From Lentisphaerota bacterium (GTDB taxonomy: Bacteria; Verrucomicrobiota; Kiritimatiellia; RFP12; JAAYLN01): a stretch of DNA of 33,137 nt. The stretch is taken from assembly GCA_012521875.1 (NCBI GenBank), contig JAAYLN010000141.1, positions 1 to 33,137 on the forward strand. The letters are read 5' to 3'. Below the pieces are notes generated by a model, which was not told the origin of the DNA, ran no database searches, and worked only from the letters and a program-made list of their open reading frames with translations. Every line of letters starts with the position of its first letter. Within the stretch, counting starts at the first letter, position 1. This document shows, in pieces, positions 8,201 to 15,600 of the stretch. A program made the position numbers and the translations under genes.

Positions 8201-10710
8201 GTGGAGACCGTGCCGCCGGAACCCGCCGTGACCGCGACGAAGTACTGGTTCGTGAAGTACCACTCCAGCCGCTCAATGTCCGTGTGGGTGTAGGTCAGCC
8301 CGTTGGAGGAGCCGGAGTCCAGCAGCGTCTCCGCGAGCGTCCCGCGGTCGATGCCGTAGCGCCGCCATCCCGTGCAGAGATACCGGACGCCCTCGCCGGC
8401 GGCGACCCAGGGCGAGACCGAGCAGGTGTACTCCCCGTCCTCAACCCGGTCCTCGTGGAGTCCGTAGGCAGGATCGGCGATCCCGTAGTCGGCGGGGCGG
8501 CCGACGACCTGCAGCGAGGTGCTTAAAGTGCCGACTGCGCTGTAGTCGTTGAACGCGGGGTCGGCCACCGTGTCGTGCTCTGCGCGCACCCAGTCGGCGG
8601 AGGCGACGGCGTCGAGCAGCCGGAACTCGTCGAAGCAGCCCTTGTAGGTGGTCACGCTGTTATCGGGATTGCTACCGAAGGCGAGTCCCAGGCCGTTGTC
8701 CGTCGCGGGGACGATGCCGGCGTTACTGACTTTCCTGACGCCGTTGACGTAGGCGTCGAGTTTATCGTTCTTGTAAACGAAGGAGACGTGATACCAGTCG
8801 CCCAGGCTGATATCCGGCGTGGGGACTTTGACCTGAGGATTTTGTGCGGCACCGCGAACTCCCATTTCGACTTTCGATCCGTTTGTGAGCTCGATTTCGA
8901 AGCCGTCCGAGTCTTGCCACCCTTTTTTACGGGAGAAGAGACGCTCCCAGCCATTGGCCGCGTTCTTGCGGTGGCGGCACCAGCCGGAGAGGGTGAAGGT
9001 GCTGCCGATGGCCAGCGCGTTGTAGTTGGCGGTTAGAAAGCCGGTCTTGTCCACCTGAGTAGTGGCGTCGTCGCTGTTCAGGACGCAGTTGCCGACGATG
9101 CCGTCGACGCGGCCGGTGGAGACGGTGGGCTTGTAGGCCGTGCTGTCGAGCCCGCTGGCAGTCGAGTCGGGCGTGACGCCGGCGGGGGAGATGGCGGCGA
9201 AGTGCCAGACCCCGCGGAAGTTGGCCGGTGCCCAGGTCGAGCCGTCGGTGGTGAATCCGGGCGCGCTGGCATCCGGGGCGCTGAAGTAGAGGCGGAGCGT
9301 GGTCGTGGCGGTCAGTTCCGGCACGCAGACCCAGACGAACGAGGTGCCGTTGGTGTTCCAGGTGTCGATCTCGTGCTTCAGGACTCTCCCGTCGGCGCCG
9401 AGGAAGAGGAGGTCGGCGCCGTCGGGCCGGCACATCGTGTAGTCAAAGCCCGTGATCCCCTCCGAGAGGCGCACGAGCACGGGGAAGTTGGTCAGCGGCA
9501 CGCTGCCGGCATAGCCGCGGGTGGTGATGTCTATGAAGCGGCTGCCCCGCGCGTAGAAGGCCGCGGAGGCGGCGACCGGCTCCGCGGCCGGGAAGGAGAG
9601 CGTAGCCTGGTAGCGCTGCGCCTCGGGCACGTTGCCCGTCCAGGAGGCGAAAGTGAAACCGGCATCGGGCGTGGCCGTGACGGTGACATTGGAACCGGCG
9701 GCATACCAGCCGCCGGTGGTGGAGACCGTGCCGCCCGCCCCGGCCGCGAAGGTGACCTTGTTGGAGGCGGTCGCGAACAGCCACTCCAGCACGTCAAAGC
9801 CAGCCTGATGGGTGTACGAGACGGAATTGCCGGTGCCGGAGTCGCAGGCGACACCGTTGGTGGAGAGCCTCCAGCCCGTGCAGTTGGCAATCATCGTGTC
9901 GCTGACAATGCTGGAGGCGACCGAGGCGACAACGTTGGATCCGACGGCCACGTCGTCATACATGCTGCAGGCGGGCGACGCCGACACGATATCGTAGTCC
10001 GAGACAATGTAGAGACGGTTTGTAGCGGGATTCTCACCCCTGTAGGCGCCTCGGGGCGGCGCGTAGAAGGTCTCGGACACCCGATCCCACAGTCCCGTCA
10101 CAGAGCCGACGGCGCAAGGCACGAAGTCGCGGACGAGATCGTCTTCCTCGTAAACCTTCACGGAGTAAATCCGATGCGTGGAAATATTAGAGATGTTGTC
10201 AAGGTTTGGCCCGACTCGTGACGCACCGATGGCAATGGGATAGGGGGTGGTGATGCTCATGCCGGGCGAAAGTGCCGTTTCGGGAGCCGTGGCGCCGTTG
10301 TCGATCTTGAGCGCCCGGCCCGTGGCGGTCTTGTAGTTGAAGTCGATCAGGTGCCTTTCGGTATCAACAGGGATGCCGGGAGCGACTTGGTTCCACCCCA
10401 TGGAACCGCTACAGTAGGTGTATGCCCAGTTGCCGTTGCCGTTCTGGCACATGCTGAAACCCCAGTTCGCCGATGTAAGGTGCGTTCCAAAGAAACGCTC
10501 CTGATTGCCCGTTGTAAGCTTCTGCATGTCGAGAACAAAGCGCGTCGTCGGCGTGGCGTGATACTGCGTGTCGATCCAGGGGCTGTTCGCTGCCGAGACA
10601 ATCGATCCGAGCTCGACGCGCGCGGTTCCGGCGGCCCGCAGAGGCGTGTCCGCGGCCAAACCGATGAACACCGCCAGCGCGGCGGTTGCGAAGCTGGTAT
10701 AATTCCTCAT
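5227..10710 (-). CDS. Giant exported beta-helix / LamG / PKD surface protein
   Basis: Predicted 1827-aa secreted or surface protein. I start it at the ATG at 10710 (the adjacent ATG at 10713 is the alternative) because GGAG lies 7 bases before it and a signal peptide follows (MRNYTSFATAALAVFIGLAA, ending near LRAAG). Approximate order: N-terminal jelly-roll-like region (30-220); InlB-like bacterial repeat (317-392); DUF2341-like segment (392-480); LamG/concanavalin-like domain (497-713, with GDWYHVSFVYKNDKLDAYVNG); second InlB-like repeat (823-890); right-handed beta-helix with Pmp-like turns (897-1293); PKD domain (1303-1393, WDFDNDGIIDAAGS); second beta-helix (1400-1813) with CDMGAYE near the end. 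No LPXTG, PEP-CTERM or type IX tail is evident. Such proteins usually bind or cleave polysaccharides or act in adhesion. No catalytic residues can be assigned. Confidence 0.85.
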   Translation of the reverse strand: MRNYTSFATAALAVFIGLAADTPLRAAGTARVELGSIVSAANSPWIDTQYHATPTTRFVLDMQKLTTGNQERFFGTHLTSANWGFSMCQNGNGNWAYTYCSGSMGWNQVAPGIPVDTERHLIDFNYKTATGRALKIDNGATAPETALSPGMSITTPYPIAIGASRVGPNLDNISNISTHRIYSVKVYEEDDLVRDFVPCAVGSVTGLWDRVSETFYAPPRGAYRGENPATNRLYIVSDYDIVSASPACSMYDDVAVGSNVVASVASSIVSDTMIANCTGWRLSTNGVACDSGTGNSVSYTHQAGFDVLEWLFATASNKVTFAAGAGGTVSTTGGWYAAGSNVTVTATPDAGFTFASWTGNVPEAQRYQATLSFPAAEPVAASAAFYARGSRFIDITTRGYAGSVPLTNFPVLVRLSEGITGFDYTMCRPDGADLLFLGADGRVLKHEIDTWNTNGTSFVWVCVPELTATTTLRLYFSAPDASAPGFTTDGSTWAPANFRGVWHFAAISPAGVTPDSTASGLDSTAYKPTVSTGRVDGIVGNCVLNSDDATTQVDKTGFLTANYNALAIGSTFTLSGWCRHRKNAANGWERLFSRKKGWQDSDGFEIELTNGSKVEMGVRGAAQNPQVKVPTPDISLGDWYHVSFVYKNDKLDAYVNGVRKVSNAGIVPATDNGLGLAFGSNPDNSVTTYKGCFDEFRLLDAVASADWVRAEHDTVADPAFNDYSAVGTLSTSLQVVGRPADYGIADPAYGLHEDRVEDGEYTCSVSPWVAAGEGVRYLCTGWRRYGIDRGTLAETLLDSGSSNGLTYTHTDIERLEWYFTNQYFVAVTAGSGGTVSTTGNWYTAGSGVTVTAIPDAGAAFAYWTGNVPEAQRYQATLSFPTAEPVTAAAVFGQTYHVRTDGDDSADGLSWATAKQTIEAAVAAAGGAGTIILSNGVHNVTSFWVEVTQPLTITSLNGPAVTSLKAACAAFNPTQRRVMRVNHAGALISGLGMVSAYTHDSAYAQPDAVNACALRIDAGTVTNCWILGSKGLDNSGGVDMRGGLLTHCVVANNTAHRTSNNPSEGKAGGIRLQAGTVQSCVITNNSACDLGAGLRITGGIVRDSLIAANRFRDNTSGYMQGAGVYMSGGTLERCTVVSNHWAKNGGGLYLAGSSATVRNCQFAGNRSFYDGAGVYLSSGNLRNVTVTGNRVVYEGANGLYQSGGAVSGAIVYGNGERVYQIEARNIVKTDGTFDYSCTWPAVEGTGNVAADPLFADAAAGDYRLLPGSPALDAAAVLDDVTDDLNGTARPQNGAPDMGAFERIPGTGPLTCGFTATPEEGLAPVTATLAAFADGADADLTWFGWDFDNDGIIDAAGSDKQAVSHTFGPGFHSVALTVSNASGQAATFVGVNVIRAGSATSYVSLDGSHTPPFDTWAKAATNLQDAVDAVWAWDGAVPASVWITNGNYYIPIFWVQVEKPIALRSVNGPAETVLRAACPGWRFRRVLRVNHSGAFISGLTLRDGDVYGNYAGDSDNAGPGALRLVAGVVSNCVIRNNNGADNSGAVELRAGGLLTHCKIFNNQATRNGNTGVGLGGGVWVRGGVMRDCIVTNNQANLYGGGVWMSDGSVERCRIEGNTSGYSGVTGRHGGGIYLAGGSATACEIVNNRAYGYGGGAYFCKRTAAPWSSGAGALRNSLVTGNRSFETKPQNGHGLFLTDSISRLENVTVVDNSHGVDGSGIYLANGNMTNSIAWFNGTNDLHKTGGTVGHSCWSGATAADGNTGANPRFKDRACGNYRLTTGSPCVNTGVNYLWTRDDLDLEGNPRILFNVCDMGAYENTTLSRTLLIVR
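8057..8220 (-). repeat. Intragenic duplicated InlB-like module, copy 2
   Basis: Near-identical at DNA level to about 9572-9730 in the same gene. Both carry 'agcgtagcctggtagcgctg' and the following 'cgcctcgggcacgttgcccg' with only scattered differences around them. The encoded motif is WTGNVPEAQRYQATLSFP in both. The copies indicate recent internal duplication or gene conversion. Confidence 0.75.
9572..9730 (-). repeat. Intragenic duplicated InlB-like module, copy 1
   Basis: Partner of the copy at 8057-8220. The duplicated unit probably also includes the preceding linker ('CTGWR ... YTH ... LEW'), which recurs as protein similarity in front of both InlB-like repeats. Confidence 0.75.
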
Positions 10711-10759
10711 CATGCGTCTCCGGTTGCGGCGTTTGAATACACGCCTGCTATTGTCCGCC

Positions 10760-10788
10760 ATTATAGCCGGAACCAGTGTGGCTGTCAT
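10760..10788 (-). promoter_or_regulatory. Sigma70 promoter of the giant surface-protein gene
   Basis: On the minus strand, ATGACA (10783-10788, 5 of 6) and a perfect TATAAT (10760-10765) are separated by exactly 17 bases. The predicted start of transcription is near 10753, giving a leader of about 43 bases before the ATG at 10710. This is the best promoter in the window. Confidence 0.7.
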
Positions 10789-10826
10789 TCCAGAACTGTA
10801 ATCGTGTCATTCCAGAACTGCAATCG
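10783..10826 (-). promoter_or_regulatory. Two 22-bp tandem direct repeats overlapping the -35 (candidate operator)
   Basis: Two abutting 22-bp copies (10783-10804 and 10805-10826) differ at one base; the shared core is TGTCATTCCAGAACTG. The promoter-proximal copy contains the -35 hexamer. A 22-bp period is about two helical turns, as expected for a dimeric regulator binding one face of the DNA. The role is inferred. Confidence 0.5.
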
Positions 10827-10837
10827 GGGTAGTGTGG

Positions 10838-10853
10838 GGCAGGCATTCCTGCC
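10838..10853. terminator. Stem-loop GGCAGG-catt-CCTGCC downstream of the oxidoreductase
   Basis: A short GC-rich hairpin between the end of the minus-strand oxidoreductase gene and the promoter of the next minus-strand gene. It lacks a T-run. It may be a weak terminator or part of a dispersed repeat word. Confidence 0.25.
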
Positions 10854-10911
10854 TGCCCACGCCGTCCCGTGCAGAGCTGACTTCGCTACGCTCGTCGATG
10901 CGGAGCGCATA

Positions 10912-10970
10912 GAGGCTCTTGCAAAAACCTTGCATGCGCACGCGGCCACGAGGGGGGGGCAAGATCCTGC
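10912..10970. mobile_element. Partial copy of the palindromic element
   Basis: The left arm (GAGGCTCTTGCAAAAACCTT) and part of the interior (GCCACGAGG, CAAGAT) match the elements at 5009-5106 and 21738-21836. The central palindromes are missing. It abuts the 3' end of the oxidoreductase gene. Confidence 0.5.
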
Positions 10971-10974
10971 GTAG

Positions 10975-12036
10975 TCAATCCGCGAGCGCTTCGGCGAGCG
11001 GCGTCACGCGCTCGAGGCGCCCGGAGGCGGCGGAGCGGAAGAGCGCGTCGGTTATGAGGGCTGTCTCGGTGGCGCTCTCGAACGTGCAGAGGGGCGGACG
11101 CCCTTCCCGCACGGCGGCGATGAAATCGGCGATCATCGGCAGATGCCAGTTGGGCGGTTCGGCGCCTGATGCGCCGGTGGTCGAATCCGCGACGGAACGC
11201 GCGATGTTGGTCACGACCTCGATGGGCAGGTCGAAATGCGGCGGCGCTCCGGGCCAGACGATCCTGCCGTCCGTGCCGAAGAACTCGTAGGAGTGCCGGA
11301 TGCGGGCATGCGAGGTGAGGTTGAGGCGGATTGCGAACTGCCGCCCGCCGAGGAAGCGCAGCAGGAGGTTGTCGAGGTCATCAACGTCGCGCCCCGGCTC
11401 CTGGTCGGGATTGAACGCGGAGAGCATAGCGAAGACGGCCTCGGGCATGCCGAAGAGGTGCTGGGCGATGTTGATGAGGTAGAAGCCGAGCGTCAGGATG
11501 GGCGAGAGACCGTCACTAAGCCGCAGCGTCTGACCGGATGGGTTGTAGAAGGGCTCGTAATCGACCGCCGCGCCACCCACAAGGCGGCCGATGCGCCCCT
11601 CCTCAATGAGCCGCCGGGTAGTGCGGAACTGTGATGTGAAGAGGCGGTAGTTCGAGCAGCCGGCCACAAGACCCGACGCACGCCGGGCGCGGATCATCGC
11701 GAGGCATTCGCCGGTGTCGCGTCCGAGGGGCTTTTCGCAGAAGACGTGCTTGCCGGCGGCCAGGGCGCGGCAGACCATCGTGGCGTGCAACCGGGGCTGG
11801 GTGGCGACATAGACGGCATCGGCACCCGATTCGGCCAGCGCGCGGTCGTAGTCGTCGAAGACCGCCGGATGGCCGGTACGCGTGGCAAGGGCGGCAGCCT
11901 TGGGGCTGCCCGCACGGCCGCAGATGGCAACCAGCCGCGAATCCGGAATCGCAAGCAGCGCCGGCGCGACGCGCCGCGTGGCGATGTCGCCCGGCCCTAC
12001 AAGGAGCCAGGTTAGCGGTTTGGAGGTGGAAGGCAT
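10975..12036 (-). CDS. Gfo/Idh/MocA family oxidoreductase
   Basis: NAD(P)-dependent sugar or cyclitol oxidoreductase, 353 aa, which is the standard length. The N-terminal Rossmann domain begins at once (WLLVGPGDIATRRVAPAL, with GPGDIA as the dinucleotide loop). It is followed by DAVYVATQPRLHATMVCRALAAGKHVFCEKPLG, whose EKP motif carries the family's conserved lysine. The C-terminal alpha/beta domain (from about residue 130) binds substrate. The ATG at 12036 is supported by AAGGA 8 bases upstream. There is no signal peptide, so it is probably cytoplasmic. Its long leader is built from repeat words also found in front of the WbsX-like gene. It is likely used in sugar modification or catabolism; the substrate is unknown. 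Confidence 0.9.
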   Translation of the reverse strand: MPSTSKPLTWLLVGPGDIATRRVAPALLAIPDSRLVAICGRAGSPKAAALATRTGHPAVFDDYDRALAESGADAVYVATQPRLHATMVCRALAAGKHVFCEKPLGRDTGECLAMIRARRASGLVAGCSNYRLFTSQFRTTRRLIEEGRIGRLVGGAAVDYEPFYNPSGQTLRLSDGLSPILTLGFYLINIAQHLFGMPEAVFAMLSAFNPDQEPGRDVDDLDNLLLRFLGGRQFAIRLNLTSHARIRHSYEFFGTDGRIVWPGAPPHFDLPIEVVTNIARSVADSTTGASGAEPPNWHLPMIADFIAAVREGRPPLCTFESATETALITDALFRSAASGRLERVTPLAEALAD

Positions 12037-12120
12037 GATGGATGTCCTTAAAAGGCAGACACAAGAGTGATAGTGCAGTCATTTTCCCATGCCCGGGCCA
12101 TAAGGGAAAGGCGAAATGTG

Positions 12121-12420
12121 GTAATCGGCTAGCGACAGGGATGCGCAAGAGGAGTGGACTGAATGCGGATGGAGCGTCCTCGTCCTCGTCCTCGATAGCG
12201 ATTGAACCGCCAAGACGCCAAGAGCGCCAAGAGGAACCACGAAAGACAGGAAGAGACGTGAAAAAGGGAGTAAGTGTGCGAGTGTGGGAAGTAAGTGCAA
12301 GAGTAGCGCACAGCACCCACTTAAACCCACTCTTAAACTCACTCTTAATCGGCACGCTTAATCCACCCGCTTACTCTTTAGCTTTCGACAAAGTTTCCGA
12401 CAAAGCTCGCGACAAAGTGG
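12121..12420 (-). repeat. Composite repeat leader block (oxidoreductase side)
   Basis: Read on the minus strand the order is: CGACAAAG-type repeats (12384-12420); 'ttaagagtgggtttaag' words (12311-12378); TTTCACGTCT; GCGTCTTGGCGGTTC words (12204-12243); GAGGACG hexamers (12175-12194); CCATCCGCATTC; and AGCCGATTAC (12121-12130). Most of these occur in the same order in front of the WbsX-like gene at 17586-17854. No gene is seen here. Confidence 0.6.
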
Positions 12421-12470
12421 GGGTCGCCACCACCCGCTCTCCATGCTCTCCCCGCGTCCCCTCTGTCAAC

Positions 12471-12526
12471 AGCCGATTACGAAATGTGCGAAACCGCTTG
12501 CACCGCAAGGGCGGCTGGGGTAGGCT
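12471..12526 (+). promoter_or_regulatory. AGCCGATTAC box plus candidate promoter of the 1358-aa protein
   Basis: AGCCGATTAC (12471-12480) lies 17 bases before TTGCAC (12498-12503). A 17-base spacer and TAGGCT (12521-12526, 3 of 6) follow. The same AGCCGATTAC word lies 20 bases before the candidate -35 of the WbsX-like gene and upstream of the oxidoreductase. Predicted start near 12533, with a leader of about 90 bases. Confidence 0.4.
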
Positions 12527-12621
12527 TGCATCTATTGAGCTGTAATCGCTCCGTGACGGGTGCGTGCATGCCACATGGCCCCGCTTCGGACCGGAGTCGC
12601 AACCGCCGGCAAGGATACCTT

Positions 12622-15600
12622 ATGACCATCAGACACCTCACCCGCCCGCTCATCACCGCCATGTCATTAGCTCTCGCAACGTCGCCGGCCTTTGCCGCCA
12701 CCGTCAGGACCGTCTATCAGGAGGAGTTCGACGGCTACGGCGATGCGGTCGAGGTCTTCAACCAGGGCGCCACCATCGCCGAGTGGCCCGCCTCGCTGAA
12801 GTCGCTCTGGCTCTCGGATGTGCGCGGCGACGCGCGCAAGACGCCTTTTCCCATCACCACGCCGCCGGCCACGGAGCGCTACACCTTTAGCTTCGCCTTC
12901 AAGTTCGGCCGTAGCGAGGCCCCGCGCGCCTTTCAACTGAAGCTCTACTTCAATGATTCCGGCCAATCCCGCGAAGTCATCCTCACCATTGATGAGGCGG
13001 GCTCGCGTTTCGGCCAGGCTGCCGTTGCCAAGCCCGCCGCAGGCCGGAAGGGCTTTCTCAACGATGGCAACTGGAACCAGGCGCTGATCGCGGTGCAGGG
13101 CCGTCAGGCGCGCCTCTTCCTCTGCCGCGGCGGTCTCTTTGCCGAGGAGTGTTCCGCCACCCTCCCCGCGGGGCGGCTGACCGGCTACAACTTCGCCTCC
13201 GGCACGCCCGTCGGCTTCGACTCCATCCGCATCGTCGAGAACGCCACGCACGAAGATCCCTATGCCTTCCGCTCCTACGTCGCGAAAATCGCGGCGGCGA
13301 GCGCGCGCGCCCGCGCCGCCGCCCTGCCCGATGCCCCCGCCGCCTACACCAACACCACCCCGCTCGGCAGCCTCGTCCTGGCCTACCGCTCCTCCGCCGA
13401 CACCCGCCGCAAGGACGACGTGATCAACCTCGCACTCCTGGACGGCACTTCGCATCCCATCCGTCTCCGCGCGCGGGACGGTCAGGCCCCCTTCGGCTAC
13501 CGCGCCTACGATGCGGCGGAGGGAGTTTTCAAGCCCGTCCCCGGCAACTGCGCCATCTCCAACCTGCTGCTCATGGTGAGCTCGCCCAAACTGGGCCGCA
13601 ACGTCTCCGTCTATACCCGACCGTGCCCGTACTACCGCTACAATCCGCCCGAACTGACCGAGAGTCTCGCCCACCTCGAAGCCTTCCCGGCCGCCGACAA
13701 CCATACGTTCGAGATCGCCCTGCACGCTACAGGCGTAGCCACCAACTACGAGGTCTGGGTCGATGCCAGGTTTGCCGGCCACCTGCCGCTCGCCGCGCCG
13801 CTGGCGGGCTTCACCGCCGCACTCAGCGGCCCCGCATCGAGCGTGCGTCTCGTCCGCGCCACGCCCGCCGGCCAGAGCGCCGGCCACGGCCTCTACCTGC
13901 CGCTGGACGTCAACGGCCTCGGCCGGCCCTTCGGTACACTCGCCGGCAAGGTCGAGTACCAGAAGGGTACCGTGCCCTTCCTGCCCGCCGATCCCGCCAA
14001 CGCCCTGAACCTGGCCCTCTGCCGCGAGAATCTCGGCTCCTTCGCCCTCGAATGCAACGGCTACCTCCAGCGCAGTGCCTTCGACGGCATGCCCTCCAGC
14101 ATGCACTTCGCCGTGCCCACCCGCCAGTATATCCGCGCCCACGCCCTCTGCGCGGTCGCACCCGACGCCCCCGCCGACTTCTTGCCCGTCGTGACCGCAC
14201 GCCTCACGCAGTTCCGCAGCGGCGACGGACGCTCCGAGGCGGTCTGCGACACCACCGTGCGCCTCCCCGCGCCCGGCTCGTCCGAGCCCCTCCCCGCCAA
14301 CGTGCGCGCCGTCGGCAAGGTCGGCAAAGTGCCGCTCTACCAAGTCGCCTTCGACTTCGACGTCGGCGCCATCCAGGACGTCGTCATGATGCAGGATCTG
14401 CCCAACCTCGACTTCGAGTTCCTGGGGCCGACCTACCGCAAGGACACCTACTACCTGAGCCGCAAGCGCTCGCCCGACTACGACACCTTCAGCTCGGTGC
14501 AGGTGCTGGCGGCCACGCTCGAACGCTCGCCCGTGGACTTCGTCGTGCTACCCGCGCGCGTCGGCAGCACCTACTATCCCGACGAGCAGGCGGGCTTTAC
14601 CGTCCGCGCCACCCCCGTGCGTCCCGGCGACAAGGCCACCTACACGGTCACCTGTACCGTCACCGACCGCGCCGGCCAGCAGCTCGATACCTTCACGGAA
14701 CGCTTTTCCGGCGCCATGGAACACACCTTCACCTTCCGCCAGAAGGCCTACGGCCCCTACAACACCATCTTCACCCTCGCGGACGCCGCCGGCAAGCTGC
14801 TCGTCACCCATCGCGCACGCTTCGCGCTGCTCCCGCCCGACACCCGCAAGGCCGGCTACGACGCCCCCTACTACAGTTGGAACTTCAACGGCGCCCACGG
14901 CACACCGCGCGACATCGCCGTCTGGGGCGACATGCTTAAGCGCATGGGCGTCCACCGCACCAATCTCGGCGGTCTCGCCGAGACCAACGAGCTCGCGCGC
15001 CGCTACCAGTTGACGATGGCCCAGTTCCCGCAACTGCGCGCCAAGACCGCCCCCGACGCCACCCCGGAGCAGCAGCGGCAGGCGATGATCGCGCAGGCAC
15101 GCGAACACACCGCCCGCTATCCCCACTGCAAGGCCGCGCTCATCTTCCACGAGAGCGGCGGTGGCGGCCCCTTCCCCGCCGAACTTCTGGGCGGCACAAC
15201 CACCATCACGCCCGAGCAGAAGCAGGAGGACGAGAAACGCACCGCCATCGCCCGCGAAGTGGCCGAGGCCTGGCGCGCCGCCGACCCCTCCGTCCGCATC
15301 GTGATCGGCAACACCGGCGAGTCGGTGGTGCCGATCGCCAAGATGTTCCGCGAAAAGCTGCCGCACAACCTGATCGACGCCATGGGCGAGGAGAGCGTCG
15401 GCATGACCATGCCGCCGGAACTCTCCACTGCCTACCCCGCCTTCAACCTCCGGCGCCTTGCCGAGATTTACGGCTACACCAATGTCATGCCGGAAGCCTG
15501 CTTCGAGTGGAAGTCGCGTGTGCGCCGCCACTTCCGCCCCGGTCTCGACGCCGCCTTCATCGCCCGCGACGCCCTGATCGCCCACGCCTGGCGCTTCCGC

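Noticed and set aside
12667-14343. 558-aa minus-strand ORF opposite the 1358-aa protein
   Set aside because: Antisense shadow; the plus frame has a signal peptide and ribosome binding site.
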